A stretch of DNA of 64,000 nt, taken from the NCBI GenBank assembly GCA_963070105.1, contig OY718806.1:9009365-9073364 (forward strand), written 5' to 3'. The notes under the pieces are model-generated. The model was not told the origin of the DNA. It was given only the letters and a program-made list of their open reading frames with translations, and did no database searches. The position numbers and the translations under genes are program-made. Positions 17,576 through 28,229 of this stretch are shown one piece after another (position 1 is the first letter of the stretch; every line of letters begins with the position of its first letter). Source of the stretch: Litomosoides sigmodontis (lineage: Eukaryota > Nematoda > Chromadorea > Rhabditida > Onchocercidae).

Positions 17576-18757
17576 ATGTTATCATCTCTACTAATTCTTA
17601 TCCTTTCCATTCTAATTACTTCACAAGCTCATCCACGTTGGTTAATTATAATTACATTTATATATATATATATATAATAAAAAACATTTAATTAATCAAA
17701 AATTATGAAATGGGCGAGTGATACTCATCACTTAATGGTAAAAAATTTAAGAAAAAAAACCCTCCTATTCAATTAATTATATTTGAGCTTTTTTTTTTGA
17801 TTTGATGATTTTGTTGATTTTAAGTTCAGCAAAATCAATTATTCCAATGATTTATTGTTGATAAAATCATGATAATTTAATTTTGCATACATAATATGCT
17901 TACATTTTATGTGTTTTAATTTTTTCCATCATTTGTTTATAATTAAAAGTTTTTCTACTTACTTTTTTTTGTTAAATTAGTGATTCGATATTTAGAATTT
18001 CGCAAATTGATATGCATAACGAAAGATTTATCGAAAAAAAATGGCACTGAAACATCGAAATGTCATTTGGTACTGAAAGATGCGGAGTATGAAGAACCGG
18101 GACGAGCAGCGCCACAAGAAGCCGGATGTTTTACGGTATCAAAATTTTGTAAAATTTTACTCCATCTTTTTGATCAATGAGAAGTTTTGCCAAATTAATA
18201 TTACCATTTCTGAGTGTATAATTTTGATTATTTTTAAATTGAAGGAAAAATACAATGCAACGATGGCTCGTGTATTTTGCAATATTTTCTGTCCTAATGC
18301 TCATACGGTATATTACTGTTTCCAAATTTATAATTTCATTTTTCCTTCCTTCTTTTTCTCTCTCCCTGTCTCTTTTTCATTTCTGAAGAAAAAAAAATTT
18401 TTTTCCTCTTAAATTTTGAGTTTTATGAAAATAAAACCGTTTATTTGTTCATTTATAGGTCTTTCATTCAGCATTCGAACTATTTCATCCCTCATGCTTT
18501 CAGTACCACAATTATCAATTGGTGGAACGTGGGAACGACTGGTAGCACTTTTTTTTTTTATGAACTGAATATTTCCTTACACTATGCTTTCCTACACTTT
18601 TTTACATACTTCCAGGTATATATGGCGATCCGATCGGTGCTTAAATTCAACGGCAACATTTTATTTCGGATGTAAATTTAACGAACCTTTTCGCAAGAAA
18701 TACCCAAATGATGCGGAAATTTTCAAAATTTTAAAGAATCGACGAAATGCTAGTTAA
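17576..18757 (+). CDS. Unrecognised secreted eight-cysteine glycoprotein
   Basis: Five exons (17576-17636, 17981-18135, 18245-18307, 18459-18541, 18616-18757) join in phase to 167 residues. I do not recognise the family. The first exon is a clean signal peptide, MLSSLLILILSILITSQA, with no other function evident. The mature part has exactly eight cysteines (contexts LICI, SKCHL, AGCF, VFCN, IFCP, PSCF, DRCL, FGCK), suggesting four disulfides, and three N-glycosylation sequons (NGT, NAT, NST). There is an aromatic stretch YIWRSD and a basic C-terminus, KNRRNAS. No membrane segment follows the signal peptide, so I infer a secreted product. Weak point: exon 1 uses a modest donor (C|gttggt), so the signal-peptide exon is the least certain part. 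The last four exons are well supported. Confidence 0.65.
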
Positions 18758-19492
18758 GAATTGAAATATACTCATATAATAATTATCGTAATGCTACGGT
18801 ATTTTGAAAAAATGGACGCTGCTCACAAGCTTAGTGCTTTATATTTTTCGTATGTACGTACTACAAACATTGATTGAAATGCATTAGATGCCCGGATAGT
18901 AATAACATTTTGATATTAAACGTTATATACAAGCAAAATTAGTAGAAAATAAGACAAACATTTAAATACATCTGTACAATTTTTATGTAAAAAAACAATT
19001 ACAAAATTTTCGTTAAAAAAATATCACAATTACATGAAAGAATTACAGTAAATTCACCACAGTTTTTTTAGGCTATTTTAAAAAAGCGAAATTATAATTA
19101 TTACAAAAAATTAAAAAGCATTAAAAAACTACGATAGAAACACACAAAACGCTATGCTTCTCATCCTTGAAAAGCGGATTTCAAAATGAAAGACTAATGA
19201 ATTACCATATAAATTGACACAATTCATTAATGCCTATTAAATAATGGAATTGAAAGAAACCAATAATTAATCGAAGACAATATAGAAGTATAATTCCGAA
19301 ATACATATGAAGTGTAATTTCCAAGCATACAAAAATAATATACAAAAATGAGAAAAAAGAAAATGAATCAAAAGAATATACATCCAACAAAAAACGCCCA
19401 CATCGAAATTCTAAGACACTGATATATGTCATCAATTACTACGAACATAGTTATACGTTACAAAAAAAACTCCATTGATATTATAATCAAAG
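18758..19492. other. Convergent intergenic region
   Basis: It lies between the stop of the eight-Cys gene (+) and the OTUD5 3' flank (-). AT-rich with no supported exon. It should carry both 3' ends. Confidence 0.5.
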
Positions 19493-19671
19493 ATCACTGC
19501 AAAAAAGGTCAATAATACGAAATCCTATCACTGCAAAAAAAAATCACAATAAAACGGAATCTTATCACTGCCAAACAAATGACAATAACACAGAATCCTA
19601 TCACGGCAAAACAGATCACAATAATACGGAATCCTATCACTGCAAAACGAATTACAATAATAAGAAGTCCT
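19493..19671. repeat. Five-copy about 36-bp tandem repeat at the OTUD5 stop codon
   Basis: Units begin near 19493, 19527, 19564, 19600 and 19636 (34-37 bp each). Each reads ATCACTGC, an A-rich block, CACAATAAtACGG, then AATCCT. The last unit overlaps the OTUD5-like stop codon (19670-19672), so the array is in its 3' UTR. Confidence 0.88.
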
Positions 19672-22600
19672 AAGAAGACTTGCTAGAACCAGCTTGATCA
19701 GCATCATTTTGCTTCTTCGATTTCTTCTTTAACGAATTCAAAAACTCCTGCTGTGAAAGCGCCATTACTTGTGCTAGTAATGCGTTTTCTTCCGCATCTG
19801 ATCCTGCTGCATGAAACCATTCGTTAGCACCTGTGAAATGAATGTTTCTAAATTTCAGATCAGATTAAATGGAAAATAATCTCATGAAATCGTCGACTGG
19901 CCTTACGAATGGAAAATGTAGAAACGATAAAAAAAGTATGGTGAATTTTTGAAATTCAGAATTGAATAATGCTCCTATCACAAATATTATATAAATTTGG
20001 TGCATTGTACTAAATATAACTGAGACGCCAACGCAAATCGTACAGACATTTTAGATCCTCTACTCTTGGTTATTGCAAAAACATCGCACGAGTCATACAT
20101 TTCTTACACGCACATTTAACCAAAAGCATCTACTCAACCATCTAGAATTGATTTAAAAGAAGATACCTATTGAGTCATCACTGTTTTCCTGAAGCCGAAC
20201 ATTTGCATGCGAGCAACCCGGTTCGGATACGGCATATGCTGTTCCTTTGATTTCGGTATTTTCCACTTTGCTGATACTTTTTAAATAATCCAAATAAGAC
20301 TGTCGAGCTATCTTAAATAAAACTACATGATAATCAAGCCTAGCTGAAGTAAAGGAAAGACAAACACTGTTTAAACAAATAAGTACATGAAAAGAAATAG
20401 GCTGGCATGGTTTGCCTAGGAGACATTTAGGGACCTCACCGTAGGACTTTTGATTATTTCGAAACAAATTTATGTATGAATAAATAGAAATTTGAACAGT
20501 GACCTGCTCACTGATCTCTTGTTCTGTGCGCTCAAAATCAGTCATTTTAATTTTGTCGTGCAACATGGCATCTTCGATCATCTGAACTTCTGACTTCTGC
20601 ATCGCTTCTTGCAATAGGTTTCTGTCTGCAGCTCCGGGTGAATATTCAGGCAGTCCCAAACCGACTCCGACTGTTGCTTTAGTTGGGTCGATAACTGAAA
20701 ATCATTTAATTACATTTAATTTCGGAATAATCCTGAAAAACTAGTTAAATAAAAAATATATCGTTGCACATGCAACAAGGCTGGCGTTTTTTAGCGGCAC
20801 TGCATATTTCAGTTCTCAATCAAACCAACTAAAAATAAACCACAATGGCCAAACCATGTACTCTAATAAGCAAAATAAGTCATAACTAACCCGAATTATA
20901 ATGAATTGAACCATGATATGAAAGGCGAATTGGTGGGTTAGCTTCTGTAGATGGAGAAGCATCCAAACGGGAGCTTGAGATATTTCGAGGCTCTGAAGTT
21001 AAGAATTAATAGAGTTAAGGAAAAAAAGTACTTAAGACTATATTAATGAATGAAAACACACCAATACAATACTCATAAATTTCGATTGGACGTGAAAATA
21101 TTTCAGAAATTGCTTGCAATTCGACATGATTTCCATGAGCATCATGACGTCGTTTTCTTGCAATGTAATCACGAAAATCTTCCGTTACAAACTGTGAAAA
21201 ATGATCACTATTCTTCTCCTGAAAGTTTTGTAGAAATTTCAAATCTTTTGATAATTATGGTAAGGAAAAGTTTGATTCCGAAGAATTGGCCATCTAAAAT
21301 GCTAACAGTACGACTAACCATGTAATCCATACAAAGTCGCCTGACATCGTCATGCATTTCTTCATCGCCATATATCTGATCAGCTGAAAATACACAAATA
21401 AACCAAGTAAACCGTCTTTTCTTTTCTTTCCAAATTTAACATCGATAAGGAAAACTAAATTCACACATTTACTTCAATTCAAAAATAACTTTATATTCCG
21501 ATGATGGATATTATTTCGGAAATGCATTTTTGGTTCTAACTGTTTTAGCTCATTAGCAATAAAAAAAACTGTGCAAAACGTAGAAAAGTGCGCTTCGAAG
21601 GAGAGGATACCTTCACGCACGCATAGTTCACTATTCTCAATTTTATCTCTAAAAGTAAAGAAAAATGCAAAAAGTTATATCAGAACTTTACACCGACCAA
21701 CAGCACGGAAGAGACATGCTCCATCTCCTCGAACAGGCTTGATCACAAGTCCTCGTGCGCAACGCAGACGCTCTTCAAACCACGCTTCGAGCTAAAAAAA
21801 TTTAACTGCGAAAAATTTTCTCCAACTAGTTTTTATGACTTTCTCTAATGACTCATCACCTCCTCATCTCACCACCACGGACAAACAAAAGAACAATATG
21901 GACAGTCCAGTTTCATTAACATCTTCATGAATACAGAGGAAACATGACACATACGTTATCATCTTTAAAACCAGAGCCATCTTCGTCATCCGAATTAATA
22001 ACTGGAGCACCTATAAGCATAAAATCATGAACAACTGCAAAAAACAGTGCCAATATTTGTTCAAGCAGAAAACACAACTGAAACCCAAACTTCACTATTA
22101 AGTGACATTTCAGCTACCTGGATTTTCTACTGGAGGGCTTTGTCTTGGTTGCTTATTAGCTTCCGGTGAAGATGCACCCAAAAAATGATTGCTTTTATTA
22201 AATGTTGCCCTGAAACAAGAATAGAATCAGTGACATTAATTTTTCTTTTCATATCCATCCATGCAGACTTCGTTTTCGTTTTCAGTAATTTCAAAAACAG
22301 TGCAGAAATAAACAAAGCAAAGAAATTCAAGCATAGATGGAAATTAATATGAAATATTCACTTCATAAAATCTCTCTCTCTCTCGATCCACGATCACTTT
22401 CTTCCACATAATAGCTACAGCCAGCGGTACAATTATAGCAGACTGTCCTGAGCCTGAACCTCTTGCACCGTGCATTAAGAGTAAAAGAAAGAAAAACGAA
22501 CAACCTGGCAAGTGAAGAACTTTTGGAGCCAGCAGAACCAGTGACATTAATTTTTCTTTTTTCGTCGTTGCTATTGTTCGTACTTGAATGTCGATGTGAA

Positions 22601-23024
22601 TGTATCGATACAGCACGATTGCTGAAAATCGTTCTTAAGGTTAACAGTGTAAAAAAAAATATGTCCTACATTAAATAGCGGAATTTATTGAAATTATAGC
22701 TCCGTAAACCTCAAATCTCCTCGGAAGATGACCATTTTGAACGAACAAATATGAAAACACTTGGGAAAAAAAGGCTGAGAATGTAAATCTCTGCAATGCG
22801 ATTGAAAATTTTTGCTTATTCTAGCCAAACAAAACTCTCTGATAATATTATTTACTTTATAAACTATCTAGAAAATACTTAATTCATGGAAAAATAATAA
22901 AAGCGACAAATGATAAACACTACTTTGCACATAATTTCGAGTAAGAGATTTACCATGTTTGCTGCAAACCGTGTCGCTCGGTATTTTTTGGTATTTTTTT
23001 GGGTTTGTTAGGTAATATTGTCAT
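19670..23024 (-). CDS. otud5: OTUD5/DUBA-type OTU deubiquitinase
   Basis: Eleven exons join in phase to 416 residues: 22954-23024, 22505-22621, 22118-22209, 21955-22010, 21698-21791, 21319-21383, 21062-21218, 20891-20992, 20504-20694, 20167-20311, 19670-19830. The start gives MTILPNKPKK, matching the conserved vertebrate OTUD5 N-terminus (MTILPKK). Residues 13-110 are low-complexity. The OTU core begins LEAWFEE at 113, with catalytic Asp135 and Cys138 in GDGACLFRAV, then the ADQIYGD, CMDYM and HGNHVELQA blocks, and catalytic His248 in IHYNS. GVGLGLP follows, as in OTUD5. The C-terminus has a ubiquitin-interacting-motif-like ENALLAQVMALSQQEFL. OTUD5 removes Lys48/Lys63 chains and tunes innate signalling and chromatin-linked substrates in animals. 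The donor after exon 9 (gtcact) is weak but the frame is well conserved. Human OTUD5 is longer, mainly in its N-terminal linker. Confidence 0.93.
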
Positions 23025-24077
23025 GAGTGACTCAATCCAAACGACCAACAATATGTAGCCTACAAAAGATATAACTTAATAACAGTCCATAAGTTACATA
23101 ACTACGCAACACATATTTCGAACAAATCTGAGTTCCATCTTGTGATTTAACTCAGTCGGAATTATCAGAGCTCCTAACAGCAGCTGCTCTCCACTGCTAC
23201 ATTTTATTAACATGAAGGTGAACCCATTCCATTTCCCAATCATTATTACACCACTATCGATCTAACCACAATGTTCACTCTGTGGCGTTGAACCTGTTTC
23301 GACAAGTGCTGCCCAGCGTTCTATTTAGAAGCAACGCTTGTTTGCTAACAAGACTTTGAAATAGCATCCCGACGTCAACAAGAAGTTGACAAAGACTACG
23401 GATCTATCTAGACACATATCTCTGCGACCATAAAATTATTATATACGAACAGTCATTTGGAAACTAATCTGTCCTCCTTCAATTTTTAGTTTTCGGAATT
23501 TCTACAAACACTATCGGCAAACATCCAGAAACAAGCAATATAGGCAATGCCTGGAAGCATCAAACCTAGATAGATATCAAAATTTCTGCAACAAAATCCA
23601 CAATTTTATTGGATTTGCTACCCACCAATAAGAAATTCATATAACATGGAGTACCATTTGTTCCGAAAAAATGTGACTAATCAACTCAAATCTGATAATG
23701 ATCTTGCAATGTCCAGATTTTAAAGTTGAACCCTTCCACCCTTTCTTCACAACTCGAATATTGTAAAGTTGAGCTCTTGACTTAAAAAAGAGAAAATACA
23801 GTGAACATAAAAGTAGCAAAGAGTAGTTACAAATACTACAAAAACAACTGCAAGAAAGATTCATGACTGAAAGCATAATGTTCAATAATAGGCATAATAG
23901 CTAACTTTGTTTCCAAAGGAAAGCATACAAAACGACCAAACTGAATCAAATGAGTCAATTTTTGAATATATATACAAGATTGCAAATATGCAAATTACAA
24001 GGCCATAAAAAATGCACATACATTACGAAACATTGAATCCGCTGAATCAGAAACCCAGTGGAAAAAACTATCAGATA
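23025..24077. other. Spacer between YPEL5 stop and OTUD5 start
   Basis: About 1.05 kb separates two same-strand genes. No exon was found. It would hold the YPEL5 3' end and either an OTUD5 promoter or an operon spacer; no clear ttcag acceptor sits at the OTUD5 ATG. Confidence 0.4.
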
Positions 24078-25140
24078 CTATGCGTACCGTTGTCGTGGTT
24101 CTCTTCCATCGTCAACAGGATTATCGATGCCTTCACTCATTTCGATCAGCGCTCTTTCTAGAATAACTTTAGACTCCTTGTACTTTTGAGGCTCGTTCAT
24201 TGCATATTCGTACATCCAACCAAGTTTTGTCTGCAAATATGCTGTAATGTAAATTATGCAGTTTTGCTCAATTATATGCAAAATTTTTTGAACAGAAACA
24301 ACTTCCATGTTATACACTGGCTCTACCTTATCTTGTACCTACCTATATTTCCCTTATTTAATATCTTACCTCTATTTTTATTTGGTATTCAGCTACATTT
24401 CATCTCATTTTTCTAATCATATTCGAGAAACATAAATAATGCTATTAACTACCAAGCTTATAAAATTTCTACTAAATATTGCAAAAAAAGAATGAAAGTT
24501 TTAGGAGTTATCAACTTCCCCATCATCATTAAATTCTCTCATAAGTCACCAGTTTCTGGATACTCCTCCTGCCCTCTATTAAGGAATTTCATTCCTTAAT
24601 ATTCCATTATATACGAAACTCCTAGAGAGAAACATATTGAGCTGCCATACCTTACATCGCTTACAAATCACGTCTCGAACAATGTGTCGTCCAGTGATCA
24701 TCGTTCGCAATTGCATCTCCGAATATTCGATGTTGACAACACGATCAAACAGAAAAGCTGGACCCGTGGATCCTGAAAACCTAATAAGTTGTAAAAAAGA
24801 CTATCATGTAATTCAGTATTTGGCTTACACTTATGATTTTTAAAGGGAACTGAAAAGACTTTCATGTACTAATGAATAACACACAGGCGTATCTTAATTA
24901 TTCTATACTAGCTACGAGATTGCCCGGTTATAGATAACCTTCTCGAAGATCGATGACGATTAAAGCAACGTTCACGTACTACTTCGTACTTCATGCTAAG
25001 ATTATGAGGTACTCCACGTTCAACTTTTTACCAGTGAAATGTTTCGAGATCAGTTCATCCTCATTGGTCAGAAAAGCTTTACAGCCATCACACGAAAAAA
25101 TTCGCCGACCACCAAGATGTTCCAGGAAATAGCGACCCAT
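24078..25140 (-). CDS. ypel5: Yippee-like protein YPEL5
   Basis: Exons 25032-25140, 24651-24772 and 24078-24230 join in phase to 127 residues, against 121 in human YPEL5. The Met at 25140 begins [11 protein letters not shown], matching the vertebrate start MGRIFLDHIGG. The yippee zinc-binding fold has its two CxxC pairs at Cys17/Cys20 (FSCDGC) and Cys73/Cys76 (VICKRC), 52 residues apart as in the family. [31 protein letters not shown] and the [12 protein letters not shown] helix are all YPEL5-type. The tail ends [11 protein letters not shown] before TAG at 24080-24078. Human YPEL5 associates with the CTLH/GID E3 ligase. A possible in-frame upstream extension is listed separately. A potential donor sits just before the stop but no matching downstream exon was seen. 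Confidence 0.93.
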
Positions 25141-25526
25141 CCCAGTATTTACTGTACGGCTATTGCGTATTTTGACCAATCTTCTCCAAAACACATACTG
25201 AAATTTCTTATCAAAAAATCTGAAATAAAACATAGAATAGAAGCCTAATTTTGTAAAATTCAAGTAATAGGAAAAAATGAAACAGCGCGAACAAAAAGAA
25301 GATCCTCCCTCTAAAGCTCAAAGATCATGCAACGGATCATGTCACAACGTATGCTAAAAATCGTATCAAGCTTGTACATTGTGCAAATGAACCAGTGGAA
25401 AATGTCAACGAGGAGAGCAGTGTGACAGAAATACTACACTGAAACACTCACACTATCTCGCGTGTTATTTTCACAAAAATCTTCAAAGTTTCCATCACTT
25501 TCTGGAATCGGTTCCTCCCACGCCAT
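25141..25526 (-). CDS. Possible 5' extension / alternative first exon of YPEL5
   Basis: An ATG at 25526 starts a 25-codon exon (25452-25526, beginning [10 protein letters not shown], acidic) that ends in a strong GT|gtgagt donor. A tttcag acceptor then gives an exon from 25197 that reads [19 protein letters not shown] straight into the canonical YPEL5 start, in phase. Together this would add 44 residues. It is either a real N-terminal extension, an alternative isoform, or a chance open reading through a 5' UTR. I favour a real transcript exon but am unsure that it is translated. Confidence 0.4.
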
Positions 25527-25909
25527 ATTACTTTTCTACGTCATATACGCAAACAGGAAATGGCATAGATGAAGTTCGGAAATCACTGCACCATTTTGTA
25601 AATCAGCTTTACCCATCTTCTCTTTCTTTACTTTTAAAACCCCACATCTGCTACACGTACTGCACTACAAACGTCGCCAAATAAGCACACAACAAAAGCG
25701 TCGCAAGGTCTCAACAATCTCACAACCATTTCGACAACTTCACCAACAGCCATTCGATAATTAGTAAAGAATTTTAACGGTTAGTTTGTGGCCCGTTGTT
25801 TTTAAACGACAGAGATGATGAGAAGTTTCAATTTCCGGTGCAGTCGCGCATCGTTGCGGATTTTGGTTGTTTAAATTGAAATTTTCTATCTCTTGTTTTG
25901 CTGCAGGCT
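25527..25909. promoter_or_regulatory. Head-to-head intergenic region, YPEL5 / NDUFV3
   Basis: Only 383 bp separate the outermost YPEL5-side ATG (-) and the NDUFV3 ATG (+). The stretch is less AT-rich than most of the window, with no TATA-like box I would single out. It is a likely shared promoter. Confidence 0.5.
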
Positions 25910-26964
25910 ATGTTGAGAGCCTTTTGGTCAGTTGGCATAAAGCTAATTCCACGCACGTCAGCCACAAATAAGTTAACTAGAATGTTGTATTCTACCGGGA
26001 TAGAACATGCGGAGACGATGAAAGAGGTAGCAGTTTTTTAATTTGATTCGTTTTACTTATTCTAACTAAAATTTTTTTGCTATGGAACTAATGCATTTAT
26101 TGGGGTGTGTAAAAGTTGTGCAACTTTTCGTTTAAAAAAGGTAAACACTGAAGTTGGAAGTTAACGCCAACATCTAAAAAATCCGCAAGGAGAGTTTGGG
26201 GATTAAGTTACTTGATCATAATTTTCAGGGAAACTATTGCTGGGTGAAGGGGTCCATCCGCTAAATTAACTGAAATTGTCATGTATGCTATCAGTAATAA
26301 TCACTGTTTGTTCATTCTAGTTTTATTTTAGACTGGAATGAAGAAGAAAGTAAATCCGGAGGAGTACAAGTGTTCCGATTACTTTAATTTTCAAAAATAT
26401 TCTTATTGTGATATAGAGGTATTCAGTTTTGTTCAACGATTGTAACCTATGACAATTGGACAGTCGTAATTTTTAGTACTTAGCTATTCGGGCACTGACC
26501 GTGTGCTGGTAATGACGCAACTGCATGCCAAATATTATCGATCATTAGCTTACTAGAAAGTTACTGGCCATAGCCGTCGAACCCCCAATTCAGTCCAATA
26601 TGGTTGGGAAGTATGAGAAATAAGAGCAATGAAATGTGAAATTGGCAGGTTAAGATTTTTAAAAAGTTTCATTTAGAAGGACGTTTGAAACTAATTCATG
26701 CGTGAAATATAAGTTTTACAACAAGCAAATCGTACTATTCATTGATATCATCATAATTTTTACCGTCAGACATAAACAGACAGCCTAGTTATTGCACATA
26801 TCATGCAGAATTTGCTCGGAAATAAAATTTATCGTATTTTAGTTCTCAACCGACCATCTGATTGATACGATGTGCGAAATAATTTTCAGGAGGAAGTAAT
26901 ATCAAAACGACTGCCTCAGCCATCAAATAAGAAACCTGACGAGGAAAGAAAAGCCAAACCATAG
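25910..26964 (+). CDS. ndufv3: NADH:ubiquinone oxidoreductase subunit NDUFV3-like
   Basis: Three exons (25910-26026, 26332-26418, 26890-26964) join in phase to 92 residues. The N-terminus (MLRAFWSVGIKLIPRTS) is basic, amphipathic and lacks acidic residues for about 30 positions, as in a mitochondrial presequence. The C-terminal part reads CSDYFNFQKYSYCDIEEE and then KRLPQPSNKKP, closely matching the conserved NDUFV3 end (HHDYSTYTFLDLN..., RLPQPSS). NDUFV3 is a small accessory subunit of the complex I NADH-dehydrogenase module in the matrix. Human long isoforms carry an extra exon not present here; this is the short form. A tgctgcag acceptor ends three bases before the ATG, suggesting trans-splicing. 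Confidence 0.85.
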
Positions 26965-27978
26965 AATCTAATGTAGATTGCTTGTATCATGTATATTAGC
27001 TGCTTGTGTGTGTGTTTTCTTTTTTTGCAGGAGTAAACGATTTTTATTGGATTCTATTTTCATCCATACGAAAAGTTTCAGTTTAAACAAAGGACATGAA
27101 GTTGACTGCCCTCACCTATATATATATATCGACAAAACGATTTCACTGCTTCTTTCGTATTGTTGGTCCCGTTTAACTTGTATGAAACTAACAGCATTTT
27201 TTAATGCTGATTTGAAGGCTCATTAGCTTTTTATGTCTTTTGCTACTGATACGGAGAGTTAATTGTTTAGGTTCTGAGAAAATACAATACCCTGTTCTTT
27301 ATGGGTTTAACTCAGACTTGTTTCTTCTGTGCAGGTTTTGCCTGCTCTACAACATGCTAATCTTTTGGACTTAAAGCACAAGTGACTGGCAGTTTCTTGT
27401 TAGCTTCCGAAAATGCAATCAGTATCTTATGGCTTCCGTGGATTCCTTTTTTTAGCAGCAGTTAATCGATTGAGGAAAAGAGTACCACATAACTCCGTCT
27501 TATGCACACTTTCACTGCAATGCAAGCATTTTAAAATTACCAAGAAACGGCTGATCGTTCTTTTCGGAAACTTCAATTAACTTCGGAAAGGGCAATGCAT
27601 AATTACCAGTTAAAGCTAGACAGAACACCATAGCAGTCCGTCTGTTAGGATTTAAAGTGGATTAATATGGCTTGAATCGCTAAATGATAAGTGACATTAT
27701 GATGAAGCTTAGAAAAACAACACTTAGGGTTTTCTTTCAGTTCACTATACCCTGATGACAAATATAACTTGAAAAAAAGTGTCAACTCGGTATTAAATTT
27801 TATTAACCACGTTGAAATTTTGTCCTTCGTTCATCATTTTACAAGCAGAGTTCTTTTTCTGTTCAGTATTCATTTGAAATTTTTTGCGATTTTTTCTTCT
27901 GAATTTTTTCGAGTGAATAACGCTTGTGAAAATAACAGGTGAATAATATTTCAGAAGTTTAATTTAATTTTTGATAAT
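26965..27978. other. Intergenic between NDUFV3 and a minus-strand gene end
   Basis: Non-coding; convergent 3' ends of the flanking genes are expected here. No exon or repeat stood out. Confidence 0.4.
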
Positions 27979-28229
27979 TCATATATTGTCAAAGATGAAG
28001 AATGCATTTACACTTAGCAAATATTGATTTTGAGACGAATGGGCTCGTGTAACAATTCCAGTTTGGATGACACATGTGTCATCATATCTGCTTTTCCCTG
28101 CAATAATCGTACATTTCGCACAATACGCAGGTGCTAAGAGGTTGATCACATCCTTTCATTTTATTCATCCTCACTTTGCAATCGCACAAACCATCGTTCA
28201 TCGCCAGATTGTCTACGGGAACGGGAACA
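27979..28229 (-). CDS. Last two exons of an unrecognised minus-strand gene
   Basis: Exon 28175-28229 (after a taaag acceptor) reads CSRSRRQSGDERWFVRLQ and ends A|gtgagg, a strong donor. A ttgcag acceptor then opens exon 27979-28097 in the matching phase: RKSRYDDTCVIQTGIVTRAH, then SSQNQYLL, ending in TGA. The phase match, strong sites and non-repetitive residue use make chance unlikely. I do not recognise the protein. Upstream exons must lie to the right; a 118-codon open frame at 28690-29046 on the same strand is in a comparatively GC-rich block and could include one, but I could not join it. Confidence 0.4.
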
